A program made the translations under genes and the position numbers. Positions 41,839 through 51,594 of a stretch of DNA of 64,000 nucleotides are shown here, in pieces; position 1 is the stretch's first letter; each line of letters begins with the position of its first letter. This stretch comes from Halalkaliarchaeum desulfuricum (GTDB lineage: Archaea; Halobacteriota; Halobacteria; Halobacteriales; Haloferacaceae). The stretch spans positions 1,240,001 to 1,304,000 of the forward strand of contig NZ_CP025066.1 in the NCBI RefSeq assembly GCF_002952775.1, written 5' to 3'. Under the pieces are notes generated by a model. The model was given only the letters and a program-made list of their open reading frames with translations, was not told where the DNA came from and did not search any database.

Positions 41839-43752
41839 TCAAAAGTACAGCGCGAGCGCGATGACCAGCGCGAGAACAGCGATGATAACGATGAGGCTGT
41901 CCTCGATACTCAGGTTGATCCCGGTTTCGCTGGTGGGTGTCGAACGCCGGATGTTCTCATACGGGCCGAGCCACCGATCAGGTAGCCATCGAATCACCGC
42001 GTCCCGTGGGGCACGCACGATGCCGATGGCGTTCCGGATGTACCGATCGGCAACTTCATTTCCGATGTCGCGGCTATCCTGGTCCCTGACGGCTTCGATA
42101 ACATCGTACACCTTCCTGTCGGTTGGCTCTTTGCCGATTCGTCGTCCGCCTCGGTGACGGACGGTGGCAAGGATCCGCCAGGCGGTCCCTACGGCCGACC
42201 GGTTGAGCGAGCCGGCCGCCCGCGCCACGGTTCGACTCGCGAGGCGCGTCCCGAAGAACGCGACCGGGTCGGTGACGCGATCGATGTCCCAGCCACCGTG
42301 GAGGCGTTGCAAGAGGGATCTGGTCGACAGGAAAGCAAGGAGGCCGACGACCAAGATGGCCGTCGCCTCCTGGAGGTGGCCGACCGAATAGGGGGTCGTC
42401 TCCCAGGCCTCCGGTGCAGGCAATAACGCAAACAACGCCTGATACCATACACCGAGGGCGATACACGCGAACGCTATCGCCCCGAAGACCGCGCGTTCGA
42501 CCCAGGTTGCCGGCCTGATCGCGCTTGCATCACCCTTGAGGAAAGCGTAATACCCGAACTTGGCAAAGGACATCACGGTCCCGACCGCCCCAGCCAACAG
42601 CAACCAACGAAGCACCGGCTCCCCGGCATCAACGCTGGCATCGACAACCATTCCCTTGCTGACGAAGCCGTTGAACCCGGGCGCGGCGGTAATCGAGAGC
42701 GCGGCAACAAGGAAGGCCAACAGGATCGACGGACTCGTTCGCCCCAGGGCACCAAACCTGTCGAGCCTATTGTGACCGGTACGGAGAATGATCGCCCCGG
42801 CGACCATGAACAGCAGGCCCTTGTAGAGCACATTGTTGAAGAGATGGGCGAAGCCGCCGGCGACGCCGAGGGCGGAGCCCAGGCCGATGCCGGCGAGCAT
42901 GTATCCGACCTGTGCCTGGATGTGATAGGAAAGCAGCCGGCGCATGTCCTTTTGGGCGAGGGCGTACGCGGCGCCGTAGATGGTCATGACGCCCCCGATG
43001 TAAGCCAGGACGAGGTTCCCCTCGGGAAACGTGCGATACGCGGCGTAAACGGCGGTTTTCGTCGTATAGGCACAGAGGAACACCGACGCCATCACGTGCG
43101 GGCGGGGATAAGTGTCGGGGAGCCACGTATGCAGGCCGATAACTCCGGCATTGATGGCAACGGCCCCACCGACCAGGAGGGTCGCCCCGGTGGTCGCCAG
43201 TCCAGCCTGGTCGAACTGGAGTGCAGCCGAATCGAGTCCCGAGGCATGCAAATGCGCGACGACACCGGCGACGAACAGCCCGCCGCCAAGGGCGTGCCAG
43301 AGGGCGTAGCGGTAGCCGGCCCGGACGGCGTCGCCCCCGTACAGCCAGACAAGAAGCGTGCTCATGATTGCCATAAGCTCCCAACCGATAACCAGCCCAA
43401 GCCAGTCTCCGGCGAAGACGGCAAACATCGCTGCTGCAACGTACCAAAGCGCCACCGAGAGGTGCCGGCGATCGGCCCCGGTCGCGTAGCCGAAGCCGAC
43501 GGCCCCGGCGCCAAACCCGCCGAACACGAGGCCGACGACGCGGGAGACGGTGTTTACGTCGACGATGACGACTTCGAGTCCGAGAAATGGAACGGCCGGG
43601 CCGGTCACCGCCGGCACGAGCGCTACCCAGGCCGTTACACCGAGGAGGACGGCGGTCGCCGCCCCGTATCCTACCCTCCGTGGAACGAACAACACCACTG
43701 CGGCGATCAGGGCGACCGGGACTGCCGGCGGAATGGCTTCCGGACCGATCAT
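41839..43752 (-). CDS. Mrp/NuoL-type antiporter-like subunit, second copy
   Basis: A 637-residue membrane protein with the proton-translocating Proton_antipo_M core: FAGDWLGLVIGWELMAIMST, RYALWHALGGGLFVAG, GLHTWLPDTYPRPH, YTTKTAVYAAYR and AQKDMRRLLSYHIQAQVGYM, plus C-terminal helices. It is strikingly similar to the 619-residue protein at 46698-48557, including the segments AHLFNNVLYKGLLFMVAG and ISGFNGFVSKG-like. It is the last gene of the Mrp operon, 37 bp after the preceding gene, the only loose junction. The start is ATG 43752. Confidence 0.88.
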   Translation of the reverse strand: MIGPEAIPPAVPVALIAAVVLFVPRRVGYGAATAVLLGVTAWVALVPAVTGPAVPFLGLEVVIVDVNTVSRVVGLVFGGFGAGAVGFGYATGADRRHLSVALWYVAAAMFAVFAGDWLGLVIGWELMAIMSTLLVWLYGGDAVRAGYRYALWHALGGGLFVAGVVAHLHASGLDSAALQFDQAGLATTGATLLVGGAVAINAGVIGLHTWLPDTYPRPHVMASVFLCAYTTKTAVYAAYRTFPEGNLVLAYIGGVMTIYGAAYALAQKDMRRLLSYHIQAQVGYMLAGIGLGSALGVAGGFAHLFNNVLYKGLLFMVAGAIILRTGHNRLDRFGALGRTSPSILLAFLVAALSITAAPGFNGFVSKGMVVDASVDAGEPVLRWLLLAGAVGTVMSFAKFGYYAFLKGDASAIRPATWVERAVFGAIAFACIALGVWYQALFALLPAPEAWETTPYSVGHLQEATAILVVGLLAFLSTRSLLQRLHGGWDIDRVTDPVAFFGTRLASRTVARAAGSLNRSAVGTAWRILATVRHRGGRRIGKEPTDRKVYDVIEAVRDQDSRDIGNEVADRYIRNAIGIVRAPRDAVIRWLPDRWLGPYENIRRSTPTSETGINLSIEDSLIVIIAVLALVIALALYF

Positions 43753-43789
43753 CCGTTTCCTCCGTTTCGTCGCCGAGACGTCCGCCGAA

Positions 43790-45238
43790 TCATGTGATGA
43801 CGAGCACCTCCACGATCCACCGAGAGCCAAGCCCCAGAACGATCCCCAGAGCGGCCGCGGTGACAACGATGGCCACCATGCCACGGGTGACGCCGGGCCG
43901 TTCCGTGCGGTCCTCCCGATCGCTTCGGAAGTACATCGCGTTGATGAACGGTAGCGTGTACCCGAGGGTGAGCAACGTACTGACGACGACCAGGACCGCC
44001 ACCAGGAAGGCACCCTCCTCGATCGCCCCCAGAGCGATGTACCACTTCCCGATGAACCCAACCGTCGGGGGCAATCCGATCATCGAGATGGCCAGCACGA
44101 CGAAGGTACCCGCAAGGAGTGGCGCCCGTTTGGCTACCCCGGCGTATTCGTCGATCGTCCGTGCATCAAAGCGAAGGTACAACATCCCGGCGAGAATGAA
44201 CAGGCCGCCTTTGGCGAAGCCGTGGCCGGCCATTTGAACGATCGCTCCCTGGAAAGCGGTCTCGTTCACCAGGGCGACGCCGACGAGGACGAGGCCGAAC
44301 TGCGCTATCGTCGAGTAGGCCAACATGAGCTTGATATGCCGCTGGAACAGGGCCGCCAGATTCCCAACCAGCATGATACCGACCATCCCATACAGAAAGA
44401 CGGTAACCAACGTGGGGTGGGTGGCCAAGAACTCGATCGTGAACCCGGTGACGAGTATCCGCAGGAAGACAAAGACCGCCAGCGCGGGCACTGCCCCTGA
44501 AATCAGGGCACTCACGGCATCCGGGGCGGCGGCGTGAGCGTCGGCCAGCCACCCGTGGAAAGGAAAGAGCCCGATCTTCATCGATAGACCGAGGAGTATC
44601 AGTCCGAAGGCCACCTGGAGTTGTGGATCCGTATAGCCGATCTCTGCGATCGCGTCGGGCAGTTCGGAAAGGAGGAGCGAATCCGTCCGGACGAACACCA
44701 TCCCGACCCCGAGCAAGGCTACGATCCCCCCGCTCGCGGCGAGGAACAGATACTTGATCGCCGCAAAGGTGGCCCCTTCCTTGTCGCTGGCGGCTACCAG
44801 GGTGATGATCGTCAGCGAAGTAATCTCGAGGAACACCACCAGGTAAAACAGGCTCCCGATCACAGCGAGCCCGTTGATACTTCCAGCGAGCAACAGCCAC
44901 CCCGTGTAAAACAGGGTACCGCGAGGGCCTTCGGTGCGGGTATACACGAGCGCACCGGCCATCATCGTGGAATTGACCACGACCAAAGTCGCCGAGACGC
45001 CATCGGCCAGGAACGGGACGACAGCAACCCCAAACACGTCGATAAACTGGAAACGGAGGGTACCGTGGTGGGCTACCTCGAGGGCGACGGGCAGCGATAC
45101 AGCAACGGTAATCGAGAGGCTGATCGCAGCGATTCCCCAACCGCTTCGGGGGATTCTCCTCGGCACGAGCAGGGCAGCGATCATTCCCAGGTAAGGGATC
45201 GCGATCGCACCAGGGAGGGCCCAGCCAATCTCGATCAT
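43790..45238 (-). CDS. Mrp antiporter subunit D-type, extra copy
   Basis: A 482-residue MnhD/NuoN-like protein with about 14 helices: GLSMKIGLFPFHGWLADAHA, AAPDAVSALISGAVPALAVF, FQRHIKLMLAYSTIAQFGLV and GHGFAKGGLFILAGMLYLRF carry the conserved Lys and His residues of the proton channel. It resembles its upstream neighbour at 45235. The ATG overlaps that gene's stop as ATGA. Confidence 0.9.
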   Translation of the reverse strand: MIEIGWALPGAIAIPYLGMIAALLVPRRIPRSGWGIAAISLSITVAVSLPVALEVAHHGTLRFQFIDVFGVAVVPFLADGVSATLVVVNSTMMAGALVYTRTEGPRGTLFYTGWLLLAGSINGLAVIGSLFYLVVFLEITSLTIITLVAASDKEGATFAAIKYLFLAASGGIVALLGVGMVFVRTDSLLLSELPDAIAEIGYTDPQLQVAFGLILLGLSMKIGLFPFHGWLADAHAAAPDAVSALISGAVPALAVFVFLRILVTGFTIEFLATHPTLVTVFLYGMVGIMLVGNLAALFQRHIKLMLAYSTIAQFGLVLVGVALVNETAFQGAIVQMAGHGFAKGGLFILAGMLYLRFDARTIDEYAGVAKRAPLLAGTFVVLAISMIGLPPTVGFIGKWYIALGAIEEGAFLVAVLVVVSTLLTLGYTLPFINAMYFRSDREDRTERPGVTRGMVAIVVTAAALGIVLGLGSRWIVEVLVIT

Positions 45239-46701
45239 TTGACAAGCACCTGGATGGTTTCACGGAGTACTGTCTCGATCCACGCGGACATGAGGCCCAG
45301 ACCGATCCCGACTACCGCGGCGAGGACGACCGCGACCACCATGCCGATCGTGACTTTCGATCGGTCCGGCCGGTCGTCGTCGAACGGGTGGAAGTACAGC
45401 CGGTTGATGAACGGTACCACGTACGCGAGCGTCATCACCGTGCTCAAAACGATGAGAACCGCGATCAGCCACAACCCCTCTTCGATGGCCCCCAACGCGA
45501 TGTACCACTTCCCCATGAACCCGACTGAGGGAGGGAGCCCGATCATCGTGATCGAAAGGGCAACGAACGTCGCCCCCAGTACCGGAGCCCGCTTTGCCAG
45601 CCCAGCGTACTCCTCGAGCGTGTACGCGTCGAACCGGATCGCGAACATCCCCGCCAGGATGAACAGTCCGCCCTTGATGATCCCGTGGCCGAACATCTGC
45701 AGGATCGAGCCGAACAGCGCCCTCTCGTTTGCGATCATCAGTCCGACCACAATCAGCCCGAACTGGGAAATGGTCGAGTACGCCAGCATGAGTTTGATCT
45801 GCCGCTGGAGGATCGCGAAGACGTTTCCGATCAGGAGGCTGAGAATCGTCCCGTAGATCAGCCCCTCCGCAATGATCGGGTTGGCCGCGAGGAAATCGGT
45901 GGTGAACACCGAGTAGATCACGCGGACGAACGCGTAGACGGCGACCGCCGGCATCAGCCCCGAGATCAGTGCGCTGATCGCGCTGGGGGCGGCCGCGTGA
46001 GCGTCCGCCAGCCAGGTGTGCAGCGGAAACAGCGCGATCTTGAGCGCGAGACCGATCGTCATCAACGCGAAGCTCGCCACGACGACCGGGTCGGTGTACC
46101 CGACTTCGGCCAGCCGGATCGACAGATCCGCCATGTTCAACGTTCCGGTCGCCGCGAAGGCGAACGCGACCCCGAGGAGATACAGCATCGCGCCGACGGT
46201 CCCGAGAATCAGGTACTTGAACGCGGCGTACGTGGACCACCGGGACTCCGCAGAGGCGACGAGCGCGTATGCTGCGATCCCCATCATCTCGAGGAAGATG
46301 TACAGGTTGAACAGGTCGCCGGTGAGGATGATCCCCATCATCCCACCGGTGAGCAGCAGATAGCCGCTATAAAAGGCGTTCCCCCGCGGGCCGGCGGTCC
46401 GGGTGTATGCGAGCACGCCGAGCGCCATGAGGATGTCCAGGAGAAGTACCGTACCCGAGAAGGCGTCGGCGTACAGTTCGACCCCGAACGGTGCGGGAAT
46501 ACCGCCCATCTCGTATCGTATCGTGCCGACCGCCAGGATCTCGAGGAGGAGAACCAGGGTAAGGAAGAACGTGACACCGAGGGAGACCGCCGTGACCCAC
46601 CAGCCGGCCCGGTCGTACCGGAGACTGGCGACCACCGGGATGACGGCGGACAAAATCGGGACGAGGATGATGACGCTGGCCAGCCAGGCGAGTTCGCTCA
46701 C
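45235..46701 (-). CDS. Mrp antiporter subunit D-type
   Basis: A 488-residue MnhD-like protein. Core segments are NLYIFLEMMGIAAYALVASA (conserved membrane Glu), GLALKIALFPLHTWLADAHA, LQRQIKLMLAYSTISQFGLI and GHGIIKGGLFILAGMFAIRF. It starts at GTG 46701, overlapping the preceding stop as GTGA. With the 619-residue gene before it and the similar pair after it, it forms a mirrored L-D-D-L set. Confidence 0.9.
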   Translation of the reverse strand: MSELAWLASVIILVPILSAVIPVVASLRYDRAGWWVTAVSLGVTFFLTLVLLLEILAVGTIRYEMGGIPAPFGVELYADAFSGTVLLLDILMALGVLAYTRTAGPRGNAFYSGYLLLTGGMMGIILTGDLFNLYIFLEMMGIAAYALVASAESRWSTYAAFKYLILGTVGAMLYLLGVAFAFAATGTLNMADLSIRLAEVGYTDPVVVASFALMTIGLALKIALFPLHTWLADAHAAAPSAISALISGLMPAVAVYAFVRVIYSVFTTDFLAANPIIAEGLIYGTILSLLIGNVFAILQRQIKLMLAYSTISQFGLIVVGLMIANERALFGSILQMFGHGIIKGGLFILAGMFAIRFDAYTLEEYAGLAKRAPVLGATFVALSITMIGLPPSVGFMGKWYIALGAIEEGLWLIAVLIVLSTVMTLAYVVPFINRLYFHPFDDDRPDRSKVTIGMVVAVVLAAVVGIGLGLMSAWIETVLRETIQVLVK

Positions 46702-48557
46702 GCGAGCGCCACCCCCAGCGCGACCGCGATGACCAGCGCGGTCAGATACAGACACGACCGGAGGCTGAGCTTGGTTCCAGTTTCACCGGGCGTTCGCCGG
46801 GCACGTCGCCGGTACCGATCCTCGAATCCCGGGGGAAGCAGCCCAGCGATCGTCTCGACAGGTGCGCGGACGGCACGTCCCGCGGTCCAACCGACGGCGC
46901 TCGCCCGGTCGTCGACCACGCGATACGTCGCGGTGATGGCACCGACGAGCCATCGCATTCCGTAAAACGCCATCCGGTCCTGGAGGACGTCGACGTCGAC
47001 ACCACCGTGGAGTCTGTCGAGCACGCCTTTCGCCAGCACGAACCCGACGAGCCCGGCCGCCACGATCGCGAACCCTTCGATGAGATGGGACGTCGAATAC
47101 GGATCCGTGGCCCATGCATCCGTCGCCGGCAACAGGGAGAACAGCACCCCGTAGTTGAGCCCGAAGAAGACGCAGGCGGCAGCGATCGCGAGTCCGACGA
47201 CCGCATGCTGGAGTGAGGCGTCACGGAGCCCGTCGTCGGCTGTGTCCCCGAGACCGTCGTCGGTTGCGTCCCGTGTGTCCCGAAGACCCTCGTCGGATCC
47301 CTCCAGGAACGCGTAGTAACCGAATTTCGTGAACGACATCACCGTCCCCACGCCGCCGGCGATCAACAGCCATCGCAACGTCGGCCGGTTTGCCGCCACG
47401 CTCGCGTCGATCACCATCCCCTTGCTCACGAACCCGTTGAACCCCGGCACCGCCGAAATCGACAGCGCCGCCGCCAGAAACACGACGAGAACGACCGGGG
47501 CGGCGGTACCGATCGCCCCGAACTCGTCGAGCCGGTTCCGGCCGGTTCGGAGAACAACGATCCCCGCGACCATGAACAGCAGCCCTTTATAAAGAACGTT
47601 GTTGAACAGGTGCGCGAACCCGCCTGCGACCCCCAGCGCCGATCCGATCCCGATCCCCGCGAGCATGTACCCCACTTGCGCCTGGATGTGGTACGACAGC
47701 AGGCGACGCATGTCCTTCTGTGCCAGCGCGTATCCCGCCCCGTACACCGTCATCACTCCCCCGACGTACGCGAGGAGGAGCTGGCCGTCCGGGAACGCTC
47801 GATACGCGGCGTAAACGGCGGTCTTCGTCGTGTACACACACAGGAACACCGACGTCGCCACGTGCGGTCGCGGATAGGTGTCGGGAAGCCACGCGTGTAG
47901 CCCGATCACCCCCGCGTTTATCGCCACCGCCGTCCCGACCAACAGCGTCGGCAGCCCCGGCGCGATCCCCGTCCCGTCGAACTGGAGTGCAGCCGCCGTG
48001 AACCCACCGCCGGCCACGGTGTGAGCAGCGACCCCGGCGGCAAAGAGGCCGCCCCCCAGGCCGTGCCAGATCGCGTACCGGTAGCCCGCCCGGATCGCGT
48101 CCCCGCCGTGAAGCCACACCAGGAGCGTGCTCGAAAGCGCCATGATCTCCCAGCCGATCAACAGCCCGAGCCAGTCGCCCGCGAAGACCGCCCACAGGGC
48201 GGCAGCGACGTACCCCAGCGCCGCCGCGAGATGCCGCCGGTCGAACCCGGCGGCGTCGGCGTACAGGACTGCAAGGGCGCCAAAGCCCGCGAACGCCAGT
48301 CCGACCAGCCGCGAGACGTCGTCGACCGCGACGACGATCAGGTCGTACTCGAGGAACCGGACCGTCGCCCCGACTCCGTCCGGGAGCAGGAGGATCCAGC
48401 CGAGAACCCCGAACAGGACGAGCGAGGCCGTCCAGTGAGCCGCCCGCCGGGGGAGAACGAGCGCAAGCGCGGCAGCAACGAGGACAGCTCCGGCCGGTGG
48501 ATACGCCGGAACGTCGACCGAGGCCGCCACCGTGAGAAGGTTCACCGGGTCGATCAC
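46698..48557 (-). CDS. Mrp/NuoL-type antiporter-like subunit, first copy
   Basis: A 619-residue membrane protein with the antiporter core FAGDWLGLLIGWEIMALSST, RYAIWHGLGGGLFAAGVAAH, GLHAWLPDTYPRPH, YTTKTAVYAAYR and AQKDMRRLLSYHIQAQVGYM. Between two late helices is an acidic repeat-rich insert (GLRDTRDATDDGLGDTADDG). It starts at GTG 48557, overlapping the previous gene as GTGA. Its duplicate is at 41839. Confidence 0.9.
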   Translation of the reverse strand: MIDPVNLLTVAASVDVPAYPPAGAVLVAAALALVLPRRAAHWTASLVLFGVLGWILLLPDGVGATVRFLEYDLIVVAVDDVSRLVGLAFAGFGALAVLYADAAGFDRRHLAAALGYVAAALWAVFAGDWLGLLIGWEIMALSSTLLVWLHGGDAIRAGYRYAIWHGLGGGLFAAGVAAHTVAGGGFTAAALQFDGTGIAPGLPTLLVGTAVAINAGVIGLHAWLPDTYPRPHVATSVFLCVYTTKTAVYAAYRAFPDGQLLLAYVGGVMTVYGAGYALAQKDMRRLLSYHIQAQVGYMLAGIGIGSALGVAGGFAHLFNNVLYKGLLFMVAGIVVLRTGRNRLDEFGAIGTAAPVVLVVFLAAALSISAVPGFNGFVSKGMVIDASVAANRPTLRWLLIAGGVGTVMSFTKFGYYAFLEGSDEGLRDTRDATDDGLGDTADDGLRDASLQHAVVGLAIAAACVFFGLNYGVLFSLLPATDAWATDPYSTSHLIEGFAIVAAGLVGFVLAKGVLDRLHGGVDVDVLQDRMAFYGMRWLVGAITATYRVVDDRASAVGWTAGRAVRAPVETIAGLLPPGFEDRYRRRARRTPGETGTKLSLRSCLYLTALVIAVALGVALA

Positions 48558-50182
48558 GGACCGTCACCTCCCGTCGACAACTCCACGGCGAGACCCACGA
48601 GATCGTACAGCCCGGTCGCCCACGGAACGATCCCGAAGACGAGGACGAGCGCGAGCGTCGCGAGGATCGGCGCGAGCATGAGAAGCGACGTCTCGTCGGT
48701 CCACGACTCCACCCGCTGGAACTGCTCGCCGTCGGTCCCGCCATCACCGTCGGTCCACCCCCCACCGTCGGTTCCACGCTCGCCGCCGCCGAACGGTCCC
48801 TCGATGAGCGGCTTCGGGTCGGCGGTCTCCGGCGTCTCGAAGAAGGCGGCGGAGACGACCGGCCAGAAGTATGCGACGTTGAGAACGCCCGAGACGACGA
48901 ACAGGGCGACGACGATAGCGCCGACCTCGAATCCGCCCTGGAGCAGGTGCCACTTGCTCGTGAAGCCGGCGAAAAGCGGGATGCCGGCCATGCTGGCGCT
49001 TGCGAGGGCGAACGCCCCCATCGTCACCGGCATCCGCGTTCCCACCCCGACCGCGTCGCTCACGTCGTCGACGTGAAGCTCGACGTGCAACGCCCCGGCA
49101 CAGAAAAACAGCGTCAGTTTGGCGAACGCGTGTGCCGGCAGGTGGAGCAGTGCCCCGGTGATCGCCGCCGGCGTGAGCAAAGCGACGCCGAGCACGATGT
49201 ACGACAACTGCGCGATCGTCGAGTACGCGAGCAGCCGCTTGATGTTGTCCTGTCGGAGCGCAAGCAGGCTCGCAAGCAGGATCGTCGCGCCCGCCGCGAC
49301 CGCGAGCAGGACGGCCAGTCCGAGTGCCTCGGCAGTGGCGGGACCGAACACGTCGAGAACGGTTCGGGCGATGCCGAAGACCCCGGACTTCACGACGGCG
49401 ACCGCGTGCAGCAGCCCCGAAATCGGGGTCGGCGCCACCATCGCGCTCGGAAGCCAGGAGTGCAGCGGCATCACCGCCGCCTTGACGCCGAACCCGACGA
49501 CAAGCAGCGCAAACGCCGTCCGGGCGATCGTCGGATCCGCCCCGGCGAGACCGGCGATACCGCCGGAATCGAACGTCACCGTTCCGGCCGCCCAGAACAC
49601 GACGAGCGTCCCGGCGAGGGCGACGACACCCCCGCTGAATGCGTAGACGAGATACTTGTAGCCGGCTTCTCTCGCGTTTTTGGATTCATCATGTGCGACC
49701 AGCGGATAGGTGGCAACCGTCAACAGCTCGTAAAAGACGAGCAACACGAGCAGGTTCGTGGCGAACGCCACCCCCATCGTCGCGCTCAGGCTTGCCGCGA
49801 GCCCGGCGAAAAAGCGCGTCTGTTCGTCCGCAGACAGCCCCCGCATGTAGCCGACGCTGTAGACGGCGGTAACGACGTACAGCCCGCTGGCCACGAGCGC
49901 GAACACCGTTCCCAGCGGATCCGCCTGAAAGGCGAACTCGACGCCGGGAACGAGCGTCCCGAGGTCCGTCGTCGGGCGTTGGCCGTCCAGAACGGCCGGA
50001 ACCAGACTCGCGACGAGGCCGAACTTGAGAACGGCGACGACGACGGTCACCCCTTCTCTGAGGTTCGGCCACCGGCCGAGGCCCATGATGAGCAACGCCG
50101 CGACTCCGGTCACGAGGACGGCAGCGAACGGGCGCCAGGAGTCGACCGCGGCGGCTGCAGAAAGCGGGAGGACCTCATTCAT
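48554..50182 (-). CDS. mnhD: Mrp antiporter subunit D
   Basis: A 542-residue MnhD/MrpD-like protein with the proton-channel core LLVLLVFYELLTVATYPLVA, FGVKAAVMPLHSWLPSAMVA, LRQDNIKRLLAYSTIAQLSY and LPAHAFAKLTLFFCAGALHV. A long hydrophilic insert (GTDGGGWTDGDGGTDGEQFQ) comes before the last helices. The ATG at 50182 overlaps mnhC by 8 bases. It is the first of five antiporter-like subunits. Confidence 0.9.
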   Translation of the reverse strand: MNEVLPLSAAAAVDSWRPFAAVLVTGVAALLIMGLGRWPNLREGVTVVVAVLKFGLVASLVPAVLDGQRPTTDLGTLVPGVEFAFQADPLGTVFALVASGLYVVTAVYSVGYMRGLSADEQTRFFAGLAASLSATMGVAFATNLLVLLVFYELLTVATYPLVAHDESKNAREAGYKYLVYAFSGGVVALAGTLVVFWAAGTVTFDSGGIAGLAGADPTIARTAFALLVVGFGVKAAVMPLHSWLPSAMVAPTPISGLLHAVAVVKSGVFGIARTVLDVFGPATAEALGLAVLLAVAAGATILLASLLALRQDNIKRLLAYSTIAQLSYIVLGVALLTPAAITGALLHLPAHAFAKLTLFFCAGALHVELHVDDVSDAVGVGTRMPVTMGAFALASASMAGIPLFAGFTSKWHLLQGGFEVGAIVVALFVVSGVLNVAYFWPVVSAAFFETPETADPKPLIEGPFGGGERGTDGGGWTDGDGGTDGEQFQRVESWTDETSLLMLAPILATLALVLVFGIVPWATGLYDLVGLAVELSTGGDGP

Positions 50183-50537
50183 CGGCGAGCGCCTCCTCGA
50201 TCTCTCTCACGTCGGTGGTGCCGAACTCCGCATACAGGCGGATCACGATCGCGAGCGCGAGCGCGCTGAGCGACACCGCGATCACGATCGCGGTCAACAC
50301 GATGACGTGGGTGAGCGGGTTGGCGTGAGGGCCGGGCTCGTCGACCAGCGGCGGATTGGCGCCCTCGACGTAGCCGATCGAGACGAACAGCATCAACACC
50401 GAAATCTGCATCAACCCGAGCCCGATTACCTTCTTTACGAGATGGGGATCGTCGATCAGCGTGTACAGGCCGATCAAGAAGACGGCGAGAAACAGAAGGT
50501 AGTAGTGATGGATGTCGGGAACGACGGGGTCGATCAC
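50175..50537 (-). CDS. mnhC: Mrp antiporter subunit C (NuoK-like)
   Basis: A 120-residue three-helix protein with the MnhC/NuoK pattern HYYLLFLAVFLIGLYTLIDD, KKVIGLGLMQISVLMLFVSI and LTHVIVLTAIVIAVSLSALA, including the membrane Glu/His region PLTHVIVLTAIV. It starts at GTG 50537 with a GTGA overlap to the preceding gene. It works with the B and D subunits in the same membrane complex. Confidence 0.9.
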   Translation of the reverse strand: MIDPVVPDIHHYYLLFLAVFLIGLYTLIDDPHLVKKVIGLGLMQISVLMLFVSIGYVEGANPPLVDEPGPHANPLTHVIVLTAIVIAVSLSALALAIVIRLYAEFGTTDVREIEEALADE

Positions 50538-51025
50538 GCGCGATCACCGCCCTCGTGTATCGGTTCTCGAAGGCCGGCTCCGATGACGAGAAACAGCCCA
50601 CCGACCATTCCGCCCACGATGAGCCCGATCGCAACCTCGACGATCTCGACGACGATGGTCACCGGAATCGGAAAGACGAACACCTCCATGGTCGCCCCGC
50701 CCGCGACGAGCGATCCCGCGCTGAGGGCGCCGAACAGCCCGAATCCCACGAGGGCGCCACCGGTCACGATGCGGTCGTCGAGCCACTCGCGGGTCGGCTG
50801 GAGTCCGAACGCGAGCCCGAGGAGCACGACTGTCGCACCGACCACGACGCCGCCCTGGAACCCCCCGCCGGGAACGTGTGCGCCGTAGAGGATCAGATAC
50901 CAGCCGTACGTCATCACGAACGGGGCCGTCGTCCGGGCCGCCGTCGTGATGACAGGACTGCGAACGTACGGAGGGTGGCTCGGTCCCTCCGAATCGGTGG
51001 CGGGATCCGGTTCGGGTTCCGTCAC
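50534..51025 (-). CDS. mnhB: Mrp antiporter subunit B
   Basis: A 163-residue MnhB-type protein: RSPVITTAARTTAPFVMTYG, LYGAHVPGGGFQGGVVVGAT and later helices. The GG-rich GAHVPGGGFQGG loop is the family's marker. It starts at GTG 51025, overlapping the previous stop as GTGA. The N-terminal 15 residues are acidic. Confidence 0.9.
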   Translation of the reverse strand: MTEPEPDPATDSEGPSHPPYVRSPVITTAARTTAPFVMTYGWYLILYGAHVPGGGFQGGVVVGATVVLLGLAFGLQPTREWLDDRIVTGGALVGFGLFGALSAGSLVAGGATMEVFVFPIPVTIVVEIVEVAIGLIVGGMVGGLFLVIGAGLREPIHEGGDRA

Positions 51026-51594
51026 GTCAACACCTCCCGCTCGAGGACGATCAGGACGCCGACCGCGGCGGTGAAGACGACCACGGCCTCCCCGAACGTG
51101 TCGAGCCCACGGTAGACCACCAGCACCGCCGCGACCGCGTTCGACAGTCCGGTTTCCTCCAGCGTGTGTCCGACGTAGTAGCCGTAGGGAGTCAGCGAGC
51201 CGTCCGGATAGGTCTCGCTCACCGCCGGCGCCGTCGGGTCGCCGACGTCCGGAAGCCCGTTGATGGCAATCAAAAGCGGAACCGCCAACGCGACGATGAC
51301 GGCGAGGGCACGGAAATTTATCGACCGAAAGAGCCCCGCTTCCTCCCGATCGGCGGCGGGAACCCCCCGGCTCGTCAGGATCACCGCGAGAACGTACAGC
51401 ACAGAGAGGATGCCACCCCCGACCGCCGCCTCCGCCAGGGCGACGTCGGGCGCTGCAAGCAGGACCCAGAGCAGCCCGAGCCCCAGACTGAAGACTGCGA
51501 AGGTGGCGATCGCCCCCACGATGTCCTCGAGGAGTGCCACGAGCACCGCCGTCAAAAAGACGAACACCACCAGAACGAGTTCGACGAGGATCAT
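51022..51594 (-). CDS. Mrp antiporter membrane subunit with DUF4040/MbhD-like domain
   Basis: A 190-residue membrane protein. Its first half, FAVFSLGLGLLWVLLAAPDVALAEAAVGGG and following helices, matches the C-terminal part of MrpA (DUF4040), and its second half has TLEETGLSNAVAAVLVVYRGLDTFGEA, as seen in MbhE/MnhB-like pieces. Thus MrpA's tail is a separate gene here, while the large antiporter domains lie downstream. Start at ATG 51594, coupled to mnhG. Confidence 0.85.
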   Translation of the reverse strand: MILVELVLVVFVFLTAVLVALLEDIVGAIATFAVFSLGLGLLWVLLAAPDVALAEAAVGGGILSVLYVLAVILTSRGVPAADREEAGLFRSINFRALAVIVALAVPLLIAINGLPDVGDPTAPAVSETYPDGSLTPYGYYVGHTLEETGLSNAVAAVLVVYRGLDTFGEAVVVFTAAVGVLIVLEREVLT

